The notes: a model not told the origin generated them from the sequence alone. A DNA stretch of 46,550 bases from Cyanobacteriota bacterium (GCA_026389265.1 JAPLIE010000082.1:1-46550); one strand, 5' to 3'. Shown: positions 16,740 to 26,124, counted from the stretch's first letter. A program made the numbers and translations.

Positions 16740-17924
16740 TCAGCGATCCACCGAGCCCATGATCACGTCGATCGAGCCGAGGATCGCCATGATGTCGGCC
16801 ACCTTGGCCCCCTTGAGGATGTGGGGGAGGATCTGGAGGTTGTTGAGATCGGCGGCGCGGATCTTGAAGCGCCAGGGGGTGACATCGTCGTTGCCCTGAA
16901 TGAAGATGCCAATTTCGCCCTTGCCCGACTCAAGACGGGTGTAGAGCTCGCCACTGGGAATCTTGAAGGTGGGGGCAACTTTTTTGGCCACGTACTGATA
17001 ATCGAAGCCATACGATTCGCCGCCCTTGCCTTCGGCGAGGCGACGGGCCTCCAGGTTTTCGGTGGGGCCGCCGGGAATCATCTGGCAGGCCTGTCGCAGG
17101 ATCTTCAGCGACTGGCGCATCTCCTCGATCCGCACCCGGTAGCGGGCGAAGCAGTCGCCCTCCTTTTCCCAGGCCACGTCCCACTGAAAGTCGTCGTAGC
17201 ACTCGTAGTGGTCCACCTTGCGCAGGTCCCAGGGCACGCCGGAGGCCCGAAGCATCGGACCCGAAAGACTCCAATTGATCGCCTGCTCCCGCGTGATCAC
17301 CCCGAGGCCCTCAATCCGTTTGCGGAAGATGGGGTTGTTGGTGATCAGCTTCTCGTATTCATCGATCTTGGGGCCGAACCAGTCGCAGAAATCGAGGCAC
17401 TTCTCCAGCCAGCCCCAGGGCAGATCCACCGCCACACCACCGATGCGGAAGAAGTTGTTGTTGATCAACCGCTGGCCGGTGGCCGCTTCCCAGAGGTCGT
17501 AGATCATCTCCCGTTCGCGGAAGATGTAGAAGAAAGGGGTCTGGGCGCCCACATCGGCCAGGAATGGGCCCAGCCAAAGCAGGTGGTTGGCGATGCGGTT
17601 GAGCTCCAGCATGATCACGCGGATGTAGCTGGCCCGCTTCGGCACCGGGATGTCGGCCAGGCGCTCGGGGGCATTCACCACGATTGCCTCGTAGAACATG
17701 CCGGCCGCGTAGTCCATGCGGCTCACGTAAGGCACGAACATCACATTCGTGCGATTCTCCGCGATCTTCTCCATGCCGCGGTGCAGGTAGCCGATCACCG
17801 GCTCGCAGTCCACCACGTCCTCGCCATCGAGGGTGACCACCAGCCGCAGCACCCCGTGCATCGAGGGGTGGTGGGGGCCGAAGTTGACCACCATCGGCTC
17901 CGTGCGCGTTTCCAGCTGGGTCAT
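16740..17924 (-). CDS. ndhH: NAD(P)H-quinone oxidoreductase (NDH-1) subunit H
   Basis: The 394-residue product is a full-length NdhH (homologue of complex I 49-kDa/NuoD). It opens [18 protein letters not shown] and has [15 protein letters not shown] at ~44-58. A typical C-terminal stretch ([20 protein letters not shown]) leads to the invariant DVIMGSVDR end. The subunit sits in the hydrophilic arm near the quinone pocket on the thylakoid membrane and takes part in respiratory and cyclic electron flow. ATG at 17924; an alternative internal Met at residue 11 is less likely. The thioesterase gene follows directly. The 170 bases upstream hold no other gene and must contain its promoter, which I cannot pinpoint. 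Confidence 0.97.
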   Translation of the reverse strand: MTQLETRTEPMVVNFGPHHPSMHGVLRLVVTLDGEDVVDCEPVIGYLHRGMEKIAENRTNVMFVPYVSRMDYAAGMFYEAIVVNAPERLADIPVPKRASYIRVIMLELNRIANHLLWLGPFLADVGAQTPFFYIFREREMIYDLWEAATGQRLINNNFFRIGGVAVDLPWGWLEKCLDFCDWFGPKIDEYEKLITNNPIFRKRIEGLGVITREQAINWSLSGPMLRASGVPWDLRKVDHYECYDDFQWDVAWEKEGDCFARYRVRIEEMRQSLKILRQACQMIPGGPTENLEARRLAEGKGGESYGFDYQYVAKKVAPTFKIPSGELYTRLESGKGEIGIFIQGNDDVTPWRFKIRAADLNNLQILPHILKGAKVADIMAILGSIDVIMGSVDR

Positions 17925-18096
17925 GGAGAGGGTGGGCGACGAGCCAGAGCCGTGGTGGACCGGATTCTAGGGAGCCTGCAGGGAGATCAGGCCGGCGGCC
18001 ACCCAAGGGGCCGTGCGGCTGAGCATCTGCTGATCCCGGGGGCCTGAGGCTCTTCTGCACCACCTGCCGTTAGAATTACAGGCACACGGTCGGGCC

Positions 18097-18255
18097 ATGG
18101 GAACCGATCAAGCCCCATCTGCCGCGGCGGCTCAGGCCTGGGCGACTCCCGAGCGCCAACGGTTCAAGGCATCTGAAGGCGATCAGCAGCTTGCTGAATG
18201 GTGTGGCGAGGGAATTCAGCTGCGATGCCGGCGGACGGCCTGCCCAGAGCCGTAA
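18097..18255 (+). CDS. Small unassigned ORF (52 aa)
   Basis: ATG at 18097 to TAA at 18253-18255 encodes 52 residues, Ala/Gln/Arg-rich with three Cys near the end. I do not recognise it. A TAGAAT hexamer at 18071-18076 could be a -10 element 20 bases before the ATG. The TAA forms the edge of the 19-bp palindrome. It could be a genuine small gene, a leader peptide for the downstream cluster, or the broken 5' end of a lost gene. Low confidence. Confidence 0.25.
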   Translation: MGTDQAPSAAAAQAWATPERQRFKASEGDQQLAEWCGEGIQLRCRRTACPEP

Positions 18256-18273
18256 AATCAGATGATCTGATTT
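18255..18273. promoter_or_regulatory. 19-bp perfect palindrome, probable operator before the SDR-ThDP-NRPS cluster
   Basis: Two 9-base arms (AAATCAGAT and ATCTGATTT) flank a single central G. The right arm overlaps a perfect TTGACA (18272-18277) that resembles a -35 box. A GC-rich stem with T tail is absent, so this is more like a protein-binding site than a terminator. Odd palindromes with one central base are typical of GntR/FadR-type and some other dimeric repressors; which one binds here is unknown. It lies 116 bases before the SDR start. Confidence 0.5.
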
Positions 18274-18389
18274 GACAAGGGAGATACGACCTCACCCCAG
18301 GTGAAGCTGCCTCAATACAAGTTTCACGACAGTGTGTATATCTTTCCAGCCTTTTTATCAAGGCCTGATCCGTTCGAAGCCTTCACCCC

Positions 18390-19178
18390 ATGACAACGGA
18401 ACAGGCTGCTGTGTCCCTGGCCGCTGAGGATCGCGTCGCCCTGATCACGGGCGCCTCCCGCGGCATCGGCCTGGCGACAGCACGCTCGCTGGCGCAGCGT
18501 GGCTTCAGGATCGTGATCACGGCGCGGCAGGAGTCGGATCTGGCCCAGGCTGTAGCCGATCTTCGAGAGCTGCATCCCAGCGTCATCGCCTTCGCCGGTG
18601 ACTGCTCCGATCCCGGCGTGGTGAACGATTTGATCGGCTCGATCCAGCGGGATTTCGGTCGCCTGGATGTGGTGGTGAACAATGCCGGAGGAAGCCACCA
18701 CGGGCGTCCGCTGGAAACGGTGTCCGCCGGGGATTGGGACCGGACACTGGGCCAGAACCTCATGGCCGCTGCACGGGTCAGCAGCGCGGCTCTGCCGTTG
18801 CTGAAACGAAGCCCGGGCGGATCGATCGTCAATGTGGCGTCCCTGGCCGGTCGCCAGCATTCGCTGGTGGCCTCCTGTGACTACGCCGCTGCCAAGGCCG
18901 GCCTGATCGGCTTCACGCGGCAACTGGCTCTGGAACTGGCACCCTGGCAGATCCGGGTCAACGCGGTCGCGCCCGGTCTGACCGCCACAGCACGGGTGGA
19001 GGCTCGCTGGCAGCAGCTCCCGGCCGAGGATCGGGAACGACGTCTTGATCGGATTCCCCTGGGACGGACCGGCACTCCCGAGGAGATCGCCGCCGCGATC
19101 GTGTTTCTGGCCTCCGATGAGGCGAGCTACATCACCGGCGCCACGCTGGATGTGAACGGTGGGGCGTTCATGGGATGA
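18390..19178 (+). CDS. Short-chain dehydrogenase/reductase (FabG-like)
   Basis: A 262-residue classical SDR. It shows TGASRGIG (20-27) for NAD(P) binding, NNAG at 97-100, catalytic Ser151, Tyr165 and Lys169 (YAAAK), and a C-terminal YITGATLDVNGG. All catalytic residues are present. It would reduce or oxidise a keto/hydroxy group; the substrate is not predictable. The stop overlaps the start of the ThDP gene by four bases (ATGA), so the two are translationally coupled. ATG at 18390. The 134-base AT-richer stretch upstream contains the palindrome and presumably the promoter of the three-gene cluster. Confidence 0.88.
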   Translation: MTTEQAAVSLAAEDRVALITGASRGIGLATARSLAQRGFRIVITARQESDLAQAVADLRELHPSVIAFAGDCSDPGVVNDLIGSIQRDFGRLDVVVNNAGGSHHGRPLETVSAGDWDRTLGQNLMAAARVSSAALPLLKRSPGGSIVNVASLAGRQHSLVASCDYAAAKAGLIGFTRQLALELAPWQIRVNAVAPGLTATARVEARWQQLPAEDRERRLDRIPLGRTGTPEEIAAAIVFLASDEASYITGATLDVNGGAFMG

Positions 19179-20359
19179 GCCTCACCGTTGCCGACCACCT
19201 GGCCCGCAGCCTGGTTGCGCGCGGTTTCCATCGCTGTTTCGGATACCTGGGTTACCACGTCGAACCGTTGCCCCAGGCCCTGCTACGCATCGGCCTTGAT
19301 GTGGTGATCGCCGCGTCCGAAACCGGAGCGGGCTTCATGGCCCAGGGGTGGTCCCTGGCCAGCGGTCGGGCAGGCCTGGTGTTCTGCGCGGGTGGTCCAG
19401 GCCTGGCGATGCTGATCCCGGCCCTGCAGGCGGCCCGGGCGGAGGGCTTCCCGCTGCTGGCGATCATCGGACAGACCAGCACGACCGGTCTGCCGTCCTT
19501 CCAGGACACCGGCGCGCTCGGCAGCCGCGACCGGGAACTCCTGGATGCCCTGCAGATCCCTGGTTTGCAGATCGGCAGTCCTCAGGAACTGCCAGCAGGG
19601 CTTGATCTTGTCTGCGATGCCCTGGCTGCAGGCCGGCCCGCTGCGCTCACGATTCCCGCCGACATCCTGGCGGCTCCCTGGTCCGCGATCGATGGGCAGA
19701 GCCTGCTGTCTCGGCACGCGTTCGATTGGCACCGCCCGTTGACCGGCTGGGCGGTGCCCGCCGACCCTTTGTCCGTCGCCCAGCAGCCGACTGGGCCCGG
19801 CGGCTACCGAGCCGTGGTGCGGGCCCTCCTGGCGACCTTCCCCTCCGGGACGCTCTGGTTCGGCGATGCCGGCCAGGCCCGCCATGCCATGCGGATGGAA
19901 TTCGAGGGGCGGGGCCTGCCTCTGTTCGATTGTCCCCAGAGCGGTCCGATGGGCTGGGCGATCGCCGCTGCGATCGGCGCCGCCTTCCATGACGTCGAAC
20001 GGCCCGTGTGCTGCTTCACGGGCGATGGCAGCGCCCAGATGCTCGCTGTTGAGTGGGTAACGGCGGTCCAACACCATCTGCCGATCACCTTTGTGCTTGC
20101 CGTCAACCGTGTGCTCGGGGGCCCCTATGGGCGGCTGCAGGCATCCGGGGCCCAGTGCCTGAGCCATCTGCCCCCTGTCGACTGGTGCGGCCTGGCAGCT
20201 TCGATGGGTTTGCCGGCCCGTCGGGTCGAAGGCGCCCAGGAGATCGCGGCGGCGCTGGAGGCTCTGCCGCCCCGGGGCCCAAGGCTTCTCGAGCTTCCCC
20301 TGCCGGCCCGCGATCCTGAGGTGGTGGCTCCTTACAGCCTCAGCCCCTCCGTCTCCTGA
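19175..20359 (+). CDS. Short thiamine-diphosphate-dependent decarboxylase/synthase-like enzyme
   Basis: The 394-residue protein has both ThDP domains but not the middle domain of acetolactate synthase-type enzymes (~550 residues). Glu49 in ASETGAGFMAQGW is in the position of the cofactor-activating glutamate, followed by CAGGPG. The ThDP/Mg motif is GDGSAQ (283-288) with Asn311 closing it. This two-domain size resembles phosphonopyruvate/sulfopyruvate decarboxylases. Decarboxylation of a 2-oxo acid or a C-C ligation is therefore likely, substrate unknown. It is coupled by overlaps to the SDR before it (ATGA) and the NRPS after it (TGATG), so it almost certainly supplies or tailors a building block for that synthetase. 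Confidence 0.82.
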   Translation: MSLTVADHLARSLVARGFHRCFGYLGYHVEPLPQALLRIGLDVVIAASETGAGFMAQGWSLASGRAGLVFCAGGPGLAMLIPALQAARAEGFPLLAIIGQTSTTGLPSFQDTGALGSRDRELLDALQIPGLQIGSPQELPAGLDLVCDALAAGRPAALTIPADILAAPWSAIDGQSLLSRHAFDWHRPLTGWAVPADPLSVAQQPTGPGGYRAVVRALLATFPSGTLWFGDAGQARHAMRMEFEGRGLPLFDCPQSGPMGWAIAAAIGAAFHDVERPVCCFTGDGSAQMLAVEWVTAVQHHLPITFVLAVNRVLGGPYGRLQASGAQCLSHLPPVDWCGLAASMGLPARRVEGAQEIAAALEALPPRGPRLLELPLPARDPEVVAPYSLSPSVS

Positions 20360-23300
20360 TGAAGCTATCCAGGAACATCCCTGAGGCGCTTCAGATCTGG
20401 CGGGATCAGGACCCGCAGGCACCAGCCCTCTGTGGCAACAAGGGCCCCTGGCTGTCGAGGGCGGATCTGGGGCATCGCCTCCAAGAGGGCCGCAGGGTGC
20501 TGCGACAGGCCGGGCTGAGCGCTTCCGAGCGGGTGGCGGTGCTCATGCCCCAGGGTCTGGATGGGGCCGTCGTGGCCCTGCAGGTTGCTGGGGCCTGCAG
20601 CCTGGCGCCCCTGCGCGCCGGCACCCCGGCGGAGCGTTGGCCTGCTGTGCTGCAGGGGCTGGCGCCGGCGGCCGTGGTGCTCGCCCAGGGGTGCGAACCG
20701 GCGCTGGTGGCCGCGGCCGAGGTTCTGGGGATCCCGCTGCTGGATCCGGAGCTCCTGTCCAATCCCGCTGCCGAGGGCCAGCCCGAATGGGAAGGAGAGG
20801 GGGAGCGCGCCGGGGAATCCATCGTGATCGCCACCTCCGGAACCACCGGGGTGCCGAAATGGGTCTGTCACAGCCAGGCATCCCTGCTTGAGGGGTGTGG
20901 GGCGACGGCCCGCTCCCTCGCCCTCAGCCCCGACGACAGGACGCTCCTGGCCCTGCCCCTGCATCACGTGCACGGGCTGGTTTCCGCTCTGCTCATGCCC
21001 CTGGCCAGTGGCGGCAGCGTGGTGGTGGCTGAAGGCTTCGACCCCGCCGAGGCGCTGGCCTGCCTGGCGGAGCACGGGATCAGCTGGATCAGTCTGCCGC
21101 CCGCCATGCATCGCGCCCTGCTCGATCAGCACGGCCACACGCCTCTGGCTGCCGGGCATCGCCTTCGTTTTCTGCGCTCCGGGGCGATCTCTCTTCCCGG
21201 CCGCTTGATCGACGCGCTGCGCAGCGCCTTCGGGGTGCCGGTGATCGAGGCCTACGGCATGAGCGAGTGCCCCCACATCTGTGGCAACCCGATCGATGCG
21301 CCTCGGCTCGGGTCCGTGGGCAAGCCGGTGGTGGAGGAGTTGGCGGTGGTCGACGGGGCAGGCGAGCCGCTGCCGGTGGGCGCCTGGGGGCAGGTGGTGG
21401 TGCGGGGCCGGCCGGCGATGGCGGGTTACCTCGGCGCCGAGCAGGCCACCGCCGCCGCCTTCCGCGATGGCTGGCTGCAGACCGGCGATGAAGGCCGGCT
21501 GGATCCTGCGGGGTATCTCGAGCTGCGCGGTCGCCTCAGTGAGGAGATCAACCGGGGCGGACTCAAGGTGACCCCTGCCGTGGTTGACGCGGCGCTGCTG
21601 CGGCGTCCCGGTGTGCGCGAGGCGATGGCCTTTGCACTGCCCCATCCAACCCTGGGTGATGACCTGGCGGCAGCGGTGGTGCTGCAATCCGGCGCCGGGC
21701 TCGATGAGCAGGAGCTGCGGCGTCATGCTCTGCAACTCCTGGCCCCCCATGAGGTGCCGAGCCGCATCGTGGTGGTGGAGGCGTTCCCAAGGGGGCCGAC
21801 CGGCAAGGTGCAGCGGAGCTGTCTCGCCGAAGCCTTCGCAGCAGCGCTGGCCCCACTGCACGAAGAGCCCCGCGGCGCGCTGGAGGATCAGATCGCGGCC
21901 ACCTTCTCGGCCGTGCTGGGGCAGCGGCAGCCGGGGCGCCATGCCAACTTCTTCCAGCTGGGGGGGGATTCCCTCTCCGGCATGCGGGTGATCCAGGCCC
22001 TGGAGCAGCAGCTGGGCCTCTCGCTGCCGCCATCGCTGCTGTTTGCCTGCCCCAGCCCCCGCAGCCTGGCGGAGCGGCTGGCACCGATGCGCAACGCCCG
22101 TTCAGGCCTGGAATGCGAGAACCAGGATCTCTGCGCAGACCCAGGCGAGCCGAAGCGGATCCCCACCGCTCAGCCGTTGGCCGGCGTCTGGCCAGCAGGT
22201 TGTGAGGCCTTCCCCGCCTCCCACGCCCAGGCGCGCCTCTGGTTCCTGCATCAGCTGGAGCCGGATCTCACCGCCTACCACCTGCCCACCCTCTGGCGGC
22301 TCAGCGGTGCGCTCGACGTGGCTGCTCTGGAGCAGGCCCTGGGGGCGTTGATCGAGCGCCATCCCACCCTCCGCACCTCCTTTCAGCTGCGGAACAGTGA
22401 GCTGGTTCAGATCGTTCACCCTGCCGCTCCCTTTGCCCTGGAAGCGGAAGCGTTGGCTGCCAGGCATCCTGCTGCGGTGATCCAGCAGTGGCTGGAGCAG
22501 GAGCTCCTCATGCCCTTTGATCTCACAGCCGGCCTGCTGCTGCGGGCCAGGTTGCTGGAGGTGGATGGCCAGGAGCATCTACTGCTGATCAACCACCACC
22601 ACATCGCCTCCGACGGCTGGTCGCGCTCGGTGCTGAGTCGCGATCTGGCGGAGCTCTACAACGCCCACTCCAGCGGCCGCTCAGCTGATCTCCAGCCCCT
22701 CCCGGTGCTTTATCAGGACTACGCGGCCTGGCAGCGCCAACGCCTGGGCGGCAATCGGCTCCGAAAGCTGAAGCAGTATTGGGTTGCCCAGCTCATGGAT
22801 CTCGAGCCGCTGGAGCTGCCCACCGATCGGGCGCGGCCGGCGATGCCCTCCTACCGGGGCGAAAGCGTGGGCTTCCGGATCGAGCCGACGCTGCTGGAGC
22901 CATTCGAGGAGCTCTGCCGTATTGAGGGCGCCACCCTGCAGATGGGGCTCCTGGCCCTGGTCGCCCTGCTGCTCCATCGCACCAGCAGCCAGGACGACTT
23001 CGCCATCGGAGTGCCGATCTGGGGCCGCAACCATCCCGATCTCGAATCCCTGATCGGCTTCTTCATCAACACCCTCCCCATACGCCCAAGGTTTGAGGCT
23101 CGCCAGAGCTTCCGGAAGCTGCTGGCTCAGGTGCGGGACAGCTCGATCGGTGGATACGACCACCAGGAGCTGCCTTTCGAGCTGATGGTGGAGGCGCTCA
23201 ACCTTCACCGGGACACCAGCCGCAACCCGCTCGTGCAGGTGACACTGCAGCTGATCGAGCTGCCGGGGGCGAGCCTCCAGATGCTGGACGGTCTGGAAGC

Positions 23301-26124
23301 GGAGCCACTCCCTTGTGGCCCCGAAACCTGCCGGTTTGATCTGGAGTTCGTGCTGCGTCGGGCTCCGCGCGGCGGACTGAATGGTCAGATTCTTTTGGCC
23401 ACGGATCTGTTCAACGCCGATCGCATCGAGCGGCTGAGCACCCACCTAGTCACGTTGCTGGCTTCGGCGCTGCAGGCACCCGATGCTCCCGCCAGCAGCC
23501 TCCTGCTCCTCCCCGCAGCCGAGGGGCAACGGATCGAACTATGGCAGCAGGGCCCCAGCCTCACGGTGCCGGCGCTGTGCGTTCACCAGCTGTTCGACCT
23601 GCAGGTGGAACGCTCCCCCGACGCCATCGCTCTGGTGTTCGCCGATCAGGCGCTCACGTACAGCGAACTCAACGCCCGAGCGAACCGTCTGGCGCACGTC
23701 CTGATCGATCGGGGCGTCGGGCCCGAGGTGATCGTGGCGCTGGCGCTGGAGCGCTCGATCGAGCTGGTGGTTTCTCTGCTGGCGATCCTCAAGGCCGGTG
23801 GTGCCTACCTCCCCCTCGACCCCGCCTGGCCCCTGCAACGCCTTGGGCAGATCCTTGAGGATGCAGCTCCCGCCGTGGTTATCAGCACCGCCGGCTTAGA
23901 GATCCCCTGCGGCACCGATCGGCAACCGTCGCTGCTGCGCCTGAGCGATCACGCCCTGGGGCTTGACGGCCGGCCGGCTTCCAATCCCCTCTCGCGAGAG
24001 CATCACCCTCCCCAACTCGCTTACATCACCACCACCTCCGGCTCCGCGGGAAGGCCCAAGGGGGTGCTGATCGAGCATCGCGGCATCCTGCGGCTGCTGG
24101 ATCCCACCAATCCCTATGCGATCAGCAGCGGTGATCGGGTGCTGCAGCTGGCGCCGCTGTCGTTCGATGCGGCCACGTTTGAGATCTGGGGTGCCCTGCT
24201 CAACGGCGCCACCCTGGTGATGGCGCCACCGGGGCAGCTTTCGCTGCAGGAGCTGGCTGGCTTGCTGCGCCAGCAGCGCATCTCCACCCTCTGGCTCACC
24301 GCCGGCCTGTTCCAGGCCATGGTTGAGGACCAACCAGAAGCACTGGCCAGCGTGCGCCAGATCCTGGCGGGTGGGGATGTGCTCGCCCCCGGCGCGGTGC
24401 ACGCCGCCACCGTGGTGCGGGTGCTGGATCGCGATGGCCATCCCTGTCCGATCGGTGTGCCTGGTGAGCTCCACATCGGCGGAGCGGGACTGGCGCGGGG
24501 GTATCTCAACAACCCCGGGCTCACCGCCGAGACCTTCATCGCCGATCGGTTCGCGCCGGATTCCCCAGCGCGTCTGTATCGATCCGGTGATCTGGTGTCG
24601 TGGAATCCCGACGGCACCCTGGCCTTCCACGGCCGTATTGATCAGCAGATCAAGCTGCGGGGCTTCCGCATTGAACCAGGCGAGATCGAGGCATCCCTGC
24701 TCGACCATCCTTCCGTCGCCCAGGCGGTGGTGGTGCTGCGCAAGGACGATCCCGCCAACCCGCGGCTGATCGCCTATTGGGTGCCGCAGGTGGTGAAGCC
24801 ATCGGAGCCAGCCGATGCCGCCGATGGCGGGGTGGCCGCTGCGGCTGGTTGCGTGGCCATGGGGCCTGCCCCTGATCAACTACGCGCCTTCCTCGCCGAG
24901 CGTCTGCCGGATTCGATGGTGCCCGCAGCGTTTGTGGAGCTGGAGGCCCTGCCGCTGACCCCGAACGGCAAGGTGGATCGCAAAGCCTTGCCAGCACCAT
25001 CCTTCTCGGGAGACGAGCAGCAGCGCGTTGAACCCTCCACGGATCTGGAGCGCCAGCTCCATGCCATGTGGGCTGAGGTGCTCGGCCATGGCGACTTCGG
25101 CATCACCGACAACTTCTTCCACATCGGCGGCCATTCCCTCGCCGCCGCCCGGCTGATCCAGCGGATCAGCGATTCCGGGATCGCCGAGATCGGCGTCGCC
25201 GCTCTCTTCCAGCACCCCACCATCGCCGAACTTGTCCAGCTGAGCGGCGGCGAGCGGCCCCACGATCCCCGCCGCTCTCTCGTCACCCTGCAGTCCCGCG
25301 GCGAGGCCCCTCCTCTGTTCGTGATCCATGGCGGCGCCGGCGATGTCTTCGTGTTTCTTGCCCTCGCCAAGGCCCTGGCCCCTGATCGGCCGGTCCATGG
25401 CCTGCAGGCGATCGGCCTCGATGGCAACTTGCTGCGCCACACCAGCGTGGAGCAGATGGCCGCCGCCTATGCCGCCGAGATCCGCGCCTTTCATCCCAGC
25501 GGGCCTTATCACCTGATCGGTTATTCCGCCGGTGGCTGGTATGCCCATGCTGTGGCCGCCGAACTGCTGCGCCTCGGCGGCTCCATCGGCCTCTTTGCCG
25601 TGGTGGATACCGGCGCCACCGCCGATCTGCATCGCCGCGTGCGGGCACCGATGGTGGCCGGCCACCTGCTGCGCCGCCTGCCGCTGAGGCTGCGGGAGTT
25701 GGTCGACACGGGCCCCAGCCAACTGGGTGGCTTCCTGCACCAGCGCGCCAGCGCTATGCGTTTCCATCTGGTCGGCATGCGGCGCCAGCAACCCATCAAC
25801 GTGCCGGAGGATCTGGAGAGGCGGGCCGTGAATCCCACCCTGCTCAACCATTCCGACTACTACGTGAAGGTTCAGACCCTCTACCGACCACCCAGGCTGC
25901 CGGTGGCGGTGGATGTGATCTCGACCCGTTCCACCAGGCTGCAGAAGGAGTGGGTCTGGCGCTTCTATGCCCGCCGGGGTGTGCGCTGGCATCCCGTGCT
26001 GGATCGCCATGATGATTTCTTCAATGCCGCGCTAATGCCACCGCTGGCTGATTTGCTCAGTCAAAGGCTGCGGGAGATCGAGGCGGGGAGCACAACGGCT
26101 CACCCCCGATCTCCTGCGCCCTGA
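20359..26124 (+). CDS. Nonribosomal peptide synthetase: ligase-like A - PCP - C - A (core A5 missing) - PCP - TE
   Basis: 1921 residues. The first module is an acyl-CoA-ligase-like adenylation domain (~1-495): TSGTTGVPK near 159, YGMSE, INRGGLK and PTGKVQR, with both lysines present. PCP1 has GGDSL with phosphopantetheine Ser538. The condensation domain (~610-1050) has an intact HHIASDG (His748, Asp752). The second A domain (~1070-1545) has core motifs A1-A4 and A6-A10 (SGSAGRPKG, SFDAATFEIW, GELHIGG, YRSGDL, GRIDQQIKLRG, NGKVDR). It jumps from GGDVLAPGAVHAA directly to VVRVLDRDG near residue 1348, so the A5 motif (NxYGPTE) is absent. PCP2 has GGHSL with Ser1593. The thioesterase has GYSAGG with Ser1723. 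A two-building-block product released by the TE is expected if the second A domain works or is complemented. Confidence 0.92.
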   Translation: MKLSRNIPEALQIWRDQDPQAPALCGNKGPWLSRADLGHRLQEGRRVLRQAGLSASERVAVLMPQGLDGAVVALQVAGACSLAPLRAGTPAERWPAVLQGLAPAAVVLAQGCEPALVAAAEVLGIPLLDPELLSNPAAEGQPEWEGEGERAGESIVIATSGTTGVPKWVCHSQASLLEGCGATARSLALSPDDRTLLALPLHHVHGLVSALLMPLASGGSVVVAEGFDPAEALACLAEHGISWISLPPAMHRALLDQHGHTPLAAGHRLRFLRSGAISLPGRLIDALRSAFGVPVIEAYGMSECPHICGNPIDAPRLGSVGKPVVEELAVVDGAGEPLPVGAWGQVVVRGRPAMAGYLGAEQATAAAFRDGWLQTGDEGRLDPAGYLELRGRLSEEINRGGLKVTPAVVDAALLRRPGVREAMAFALPHPTLGDDLAAAVVLQSGAGLDEQELRRHALQLLAPHEVPSRIVVVEAFPRGPTGKVQRSCLAEAFAAALAPLHEEPRGALEDQIAATFSAVLGQRQPGRHANFFQLGGDSLSGMRVIQALEQQLGLSLPPSLLFACPSPRSLAERLAPMRNARSGLECENQDLCADPGEPKRIPTAQPLAGVWPAGCEAFPASHAQARLWFLHQLEPDLTAYHLPTLWRLSGALDVAALEQALGALIERHPTLRTSFQLRNSELVQIVHPAAPFALEAEALAARHPAAVIQQWLEQELLMPFDLTAGLLLRARLLEVDGQEHLLLINHHHIASDGWSRSVLSRDLAELYNAHSSGRSADLQPLPVLYQDYAAWQRQRLGGNRLRKLKQYWVAQLMDLEPLELPTDRARPAMPSYRGESVGFRIEPTLLEPFEELCRIEGATLQMGLLALVALLLHRTSSQDDFAIGVPIWGRNHPDLESLIGFFINTLPIRPRFEARQSFRKLLAQVRDSSIGGYDHQELPFELMVEALNLHRDTSRNPLVQVTLQLIELPGASLQMLDGLEAEPLPCGPETCRFDLEFVLRRAPRGGLNGQILLATDLFNADRIERLSTHLVTLLASALQAPDAPASSLLLLPAAEGQRIELWQQGPSLTVPALCVHQLFDLQVERSPDAIALVFADQALTYSELNARANRLAHVLIDRGVGPEVIVALALERSIELVVSLLAILKAGGAYLPLDPAWPLQRLGQILEDAAPAVVISTAGLEIPCGTDRQPSLLRLSDHALGLDGRPASNPLSREHHPPQLAYITTTSGSAGRPKGVLIEHRGILRLLDPTNPYAISSGDRVLQLAPLSFDAATFEIWGALLNGATLVMAPPGQLSLQELAGLLRQQRISTLWLTAGLFQAMVEDQPEALASVRQILAGGDVLAPGAVHAATVVRVLDRDGHPCPIGVPGELHIGGAGLARGYLNNPGLTAETFIADRFAPDSPARLYRSGDLVSWNPDGTLAFHGRIDQQIKLRGFRIEPGEIEASLLDHPSVAQAVVVLRKDDPANPRLIAYWVPQVVKPSEPADAADGGVAAAAGCVAMGPAPDQLRAFLAERLPDSMVPAAFVELEALPLTPNGKVDRKALPAPSFSGDEQQRVEPSTDLERQLHAMWAEVLGHGDFGITDNFFHIGGHSLAAARLIQRISDSGIAEIGVAALFQHPTIAELVQLSGGERPHDPRRSLVTLQSRGEAPPLFVIHGGAGDVFVFLALAKALAPDRPVHGLQAIGLDGNLLRHTSVEQMAAAYAAEIRAFHPSGPYHLIGYSAGGWYAHAVAAELLRLGGSIGLFAVVDTGATADLHRRVRAPMVAGHLLRRLPLRLRELVDTGPSQLGGFLHQRASAMRFHLVGMRRQQPINVPEDLERRAVNPTLLNHSDYYVKVQTLYRPPRLPVAVDVISTRSTRLQKEWVWRFYARRGVRWHPVLDRHDDFFNAALMPPLADLLSQRLREIEAGSTTAHPRSPAP

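Noticed and set aside
16656-18047. 463-residue plus-strand open frame
   Set aside because: It is the antisense of ndhH, His/Val-rich with no family features. NdhH on the other strand is unmistakable.
18272-18300. TTGACA at 18272 as a full sigma-70 promoter
   Set aside because: No acceptable -10 hexamer lies 16-18 bases downstream, so only the palindrome is reported.
20365-21942. 525-residue minus-strand open frame
   Set aside because: Antisense to the first NRPS adenylation domain; a consequence of high GC and codon bias.
24880-26010. 376-residue minus-strand open frame
   Set aside because: Antisense to the NRPS PCP2-TE region, which has all expected motifs in the plus strand.
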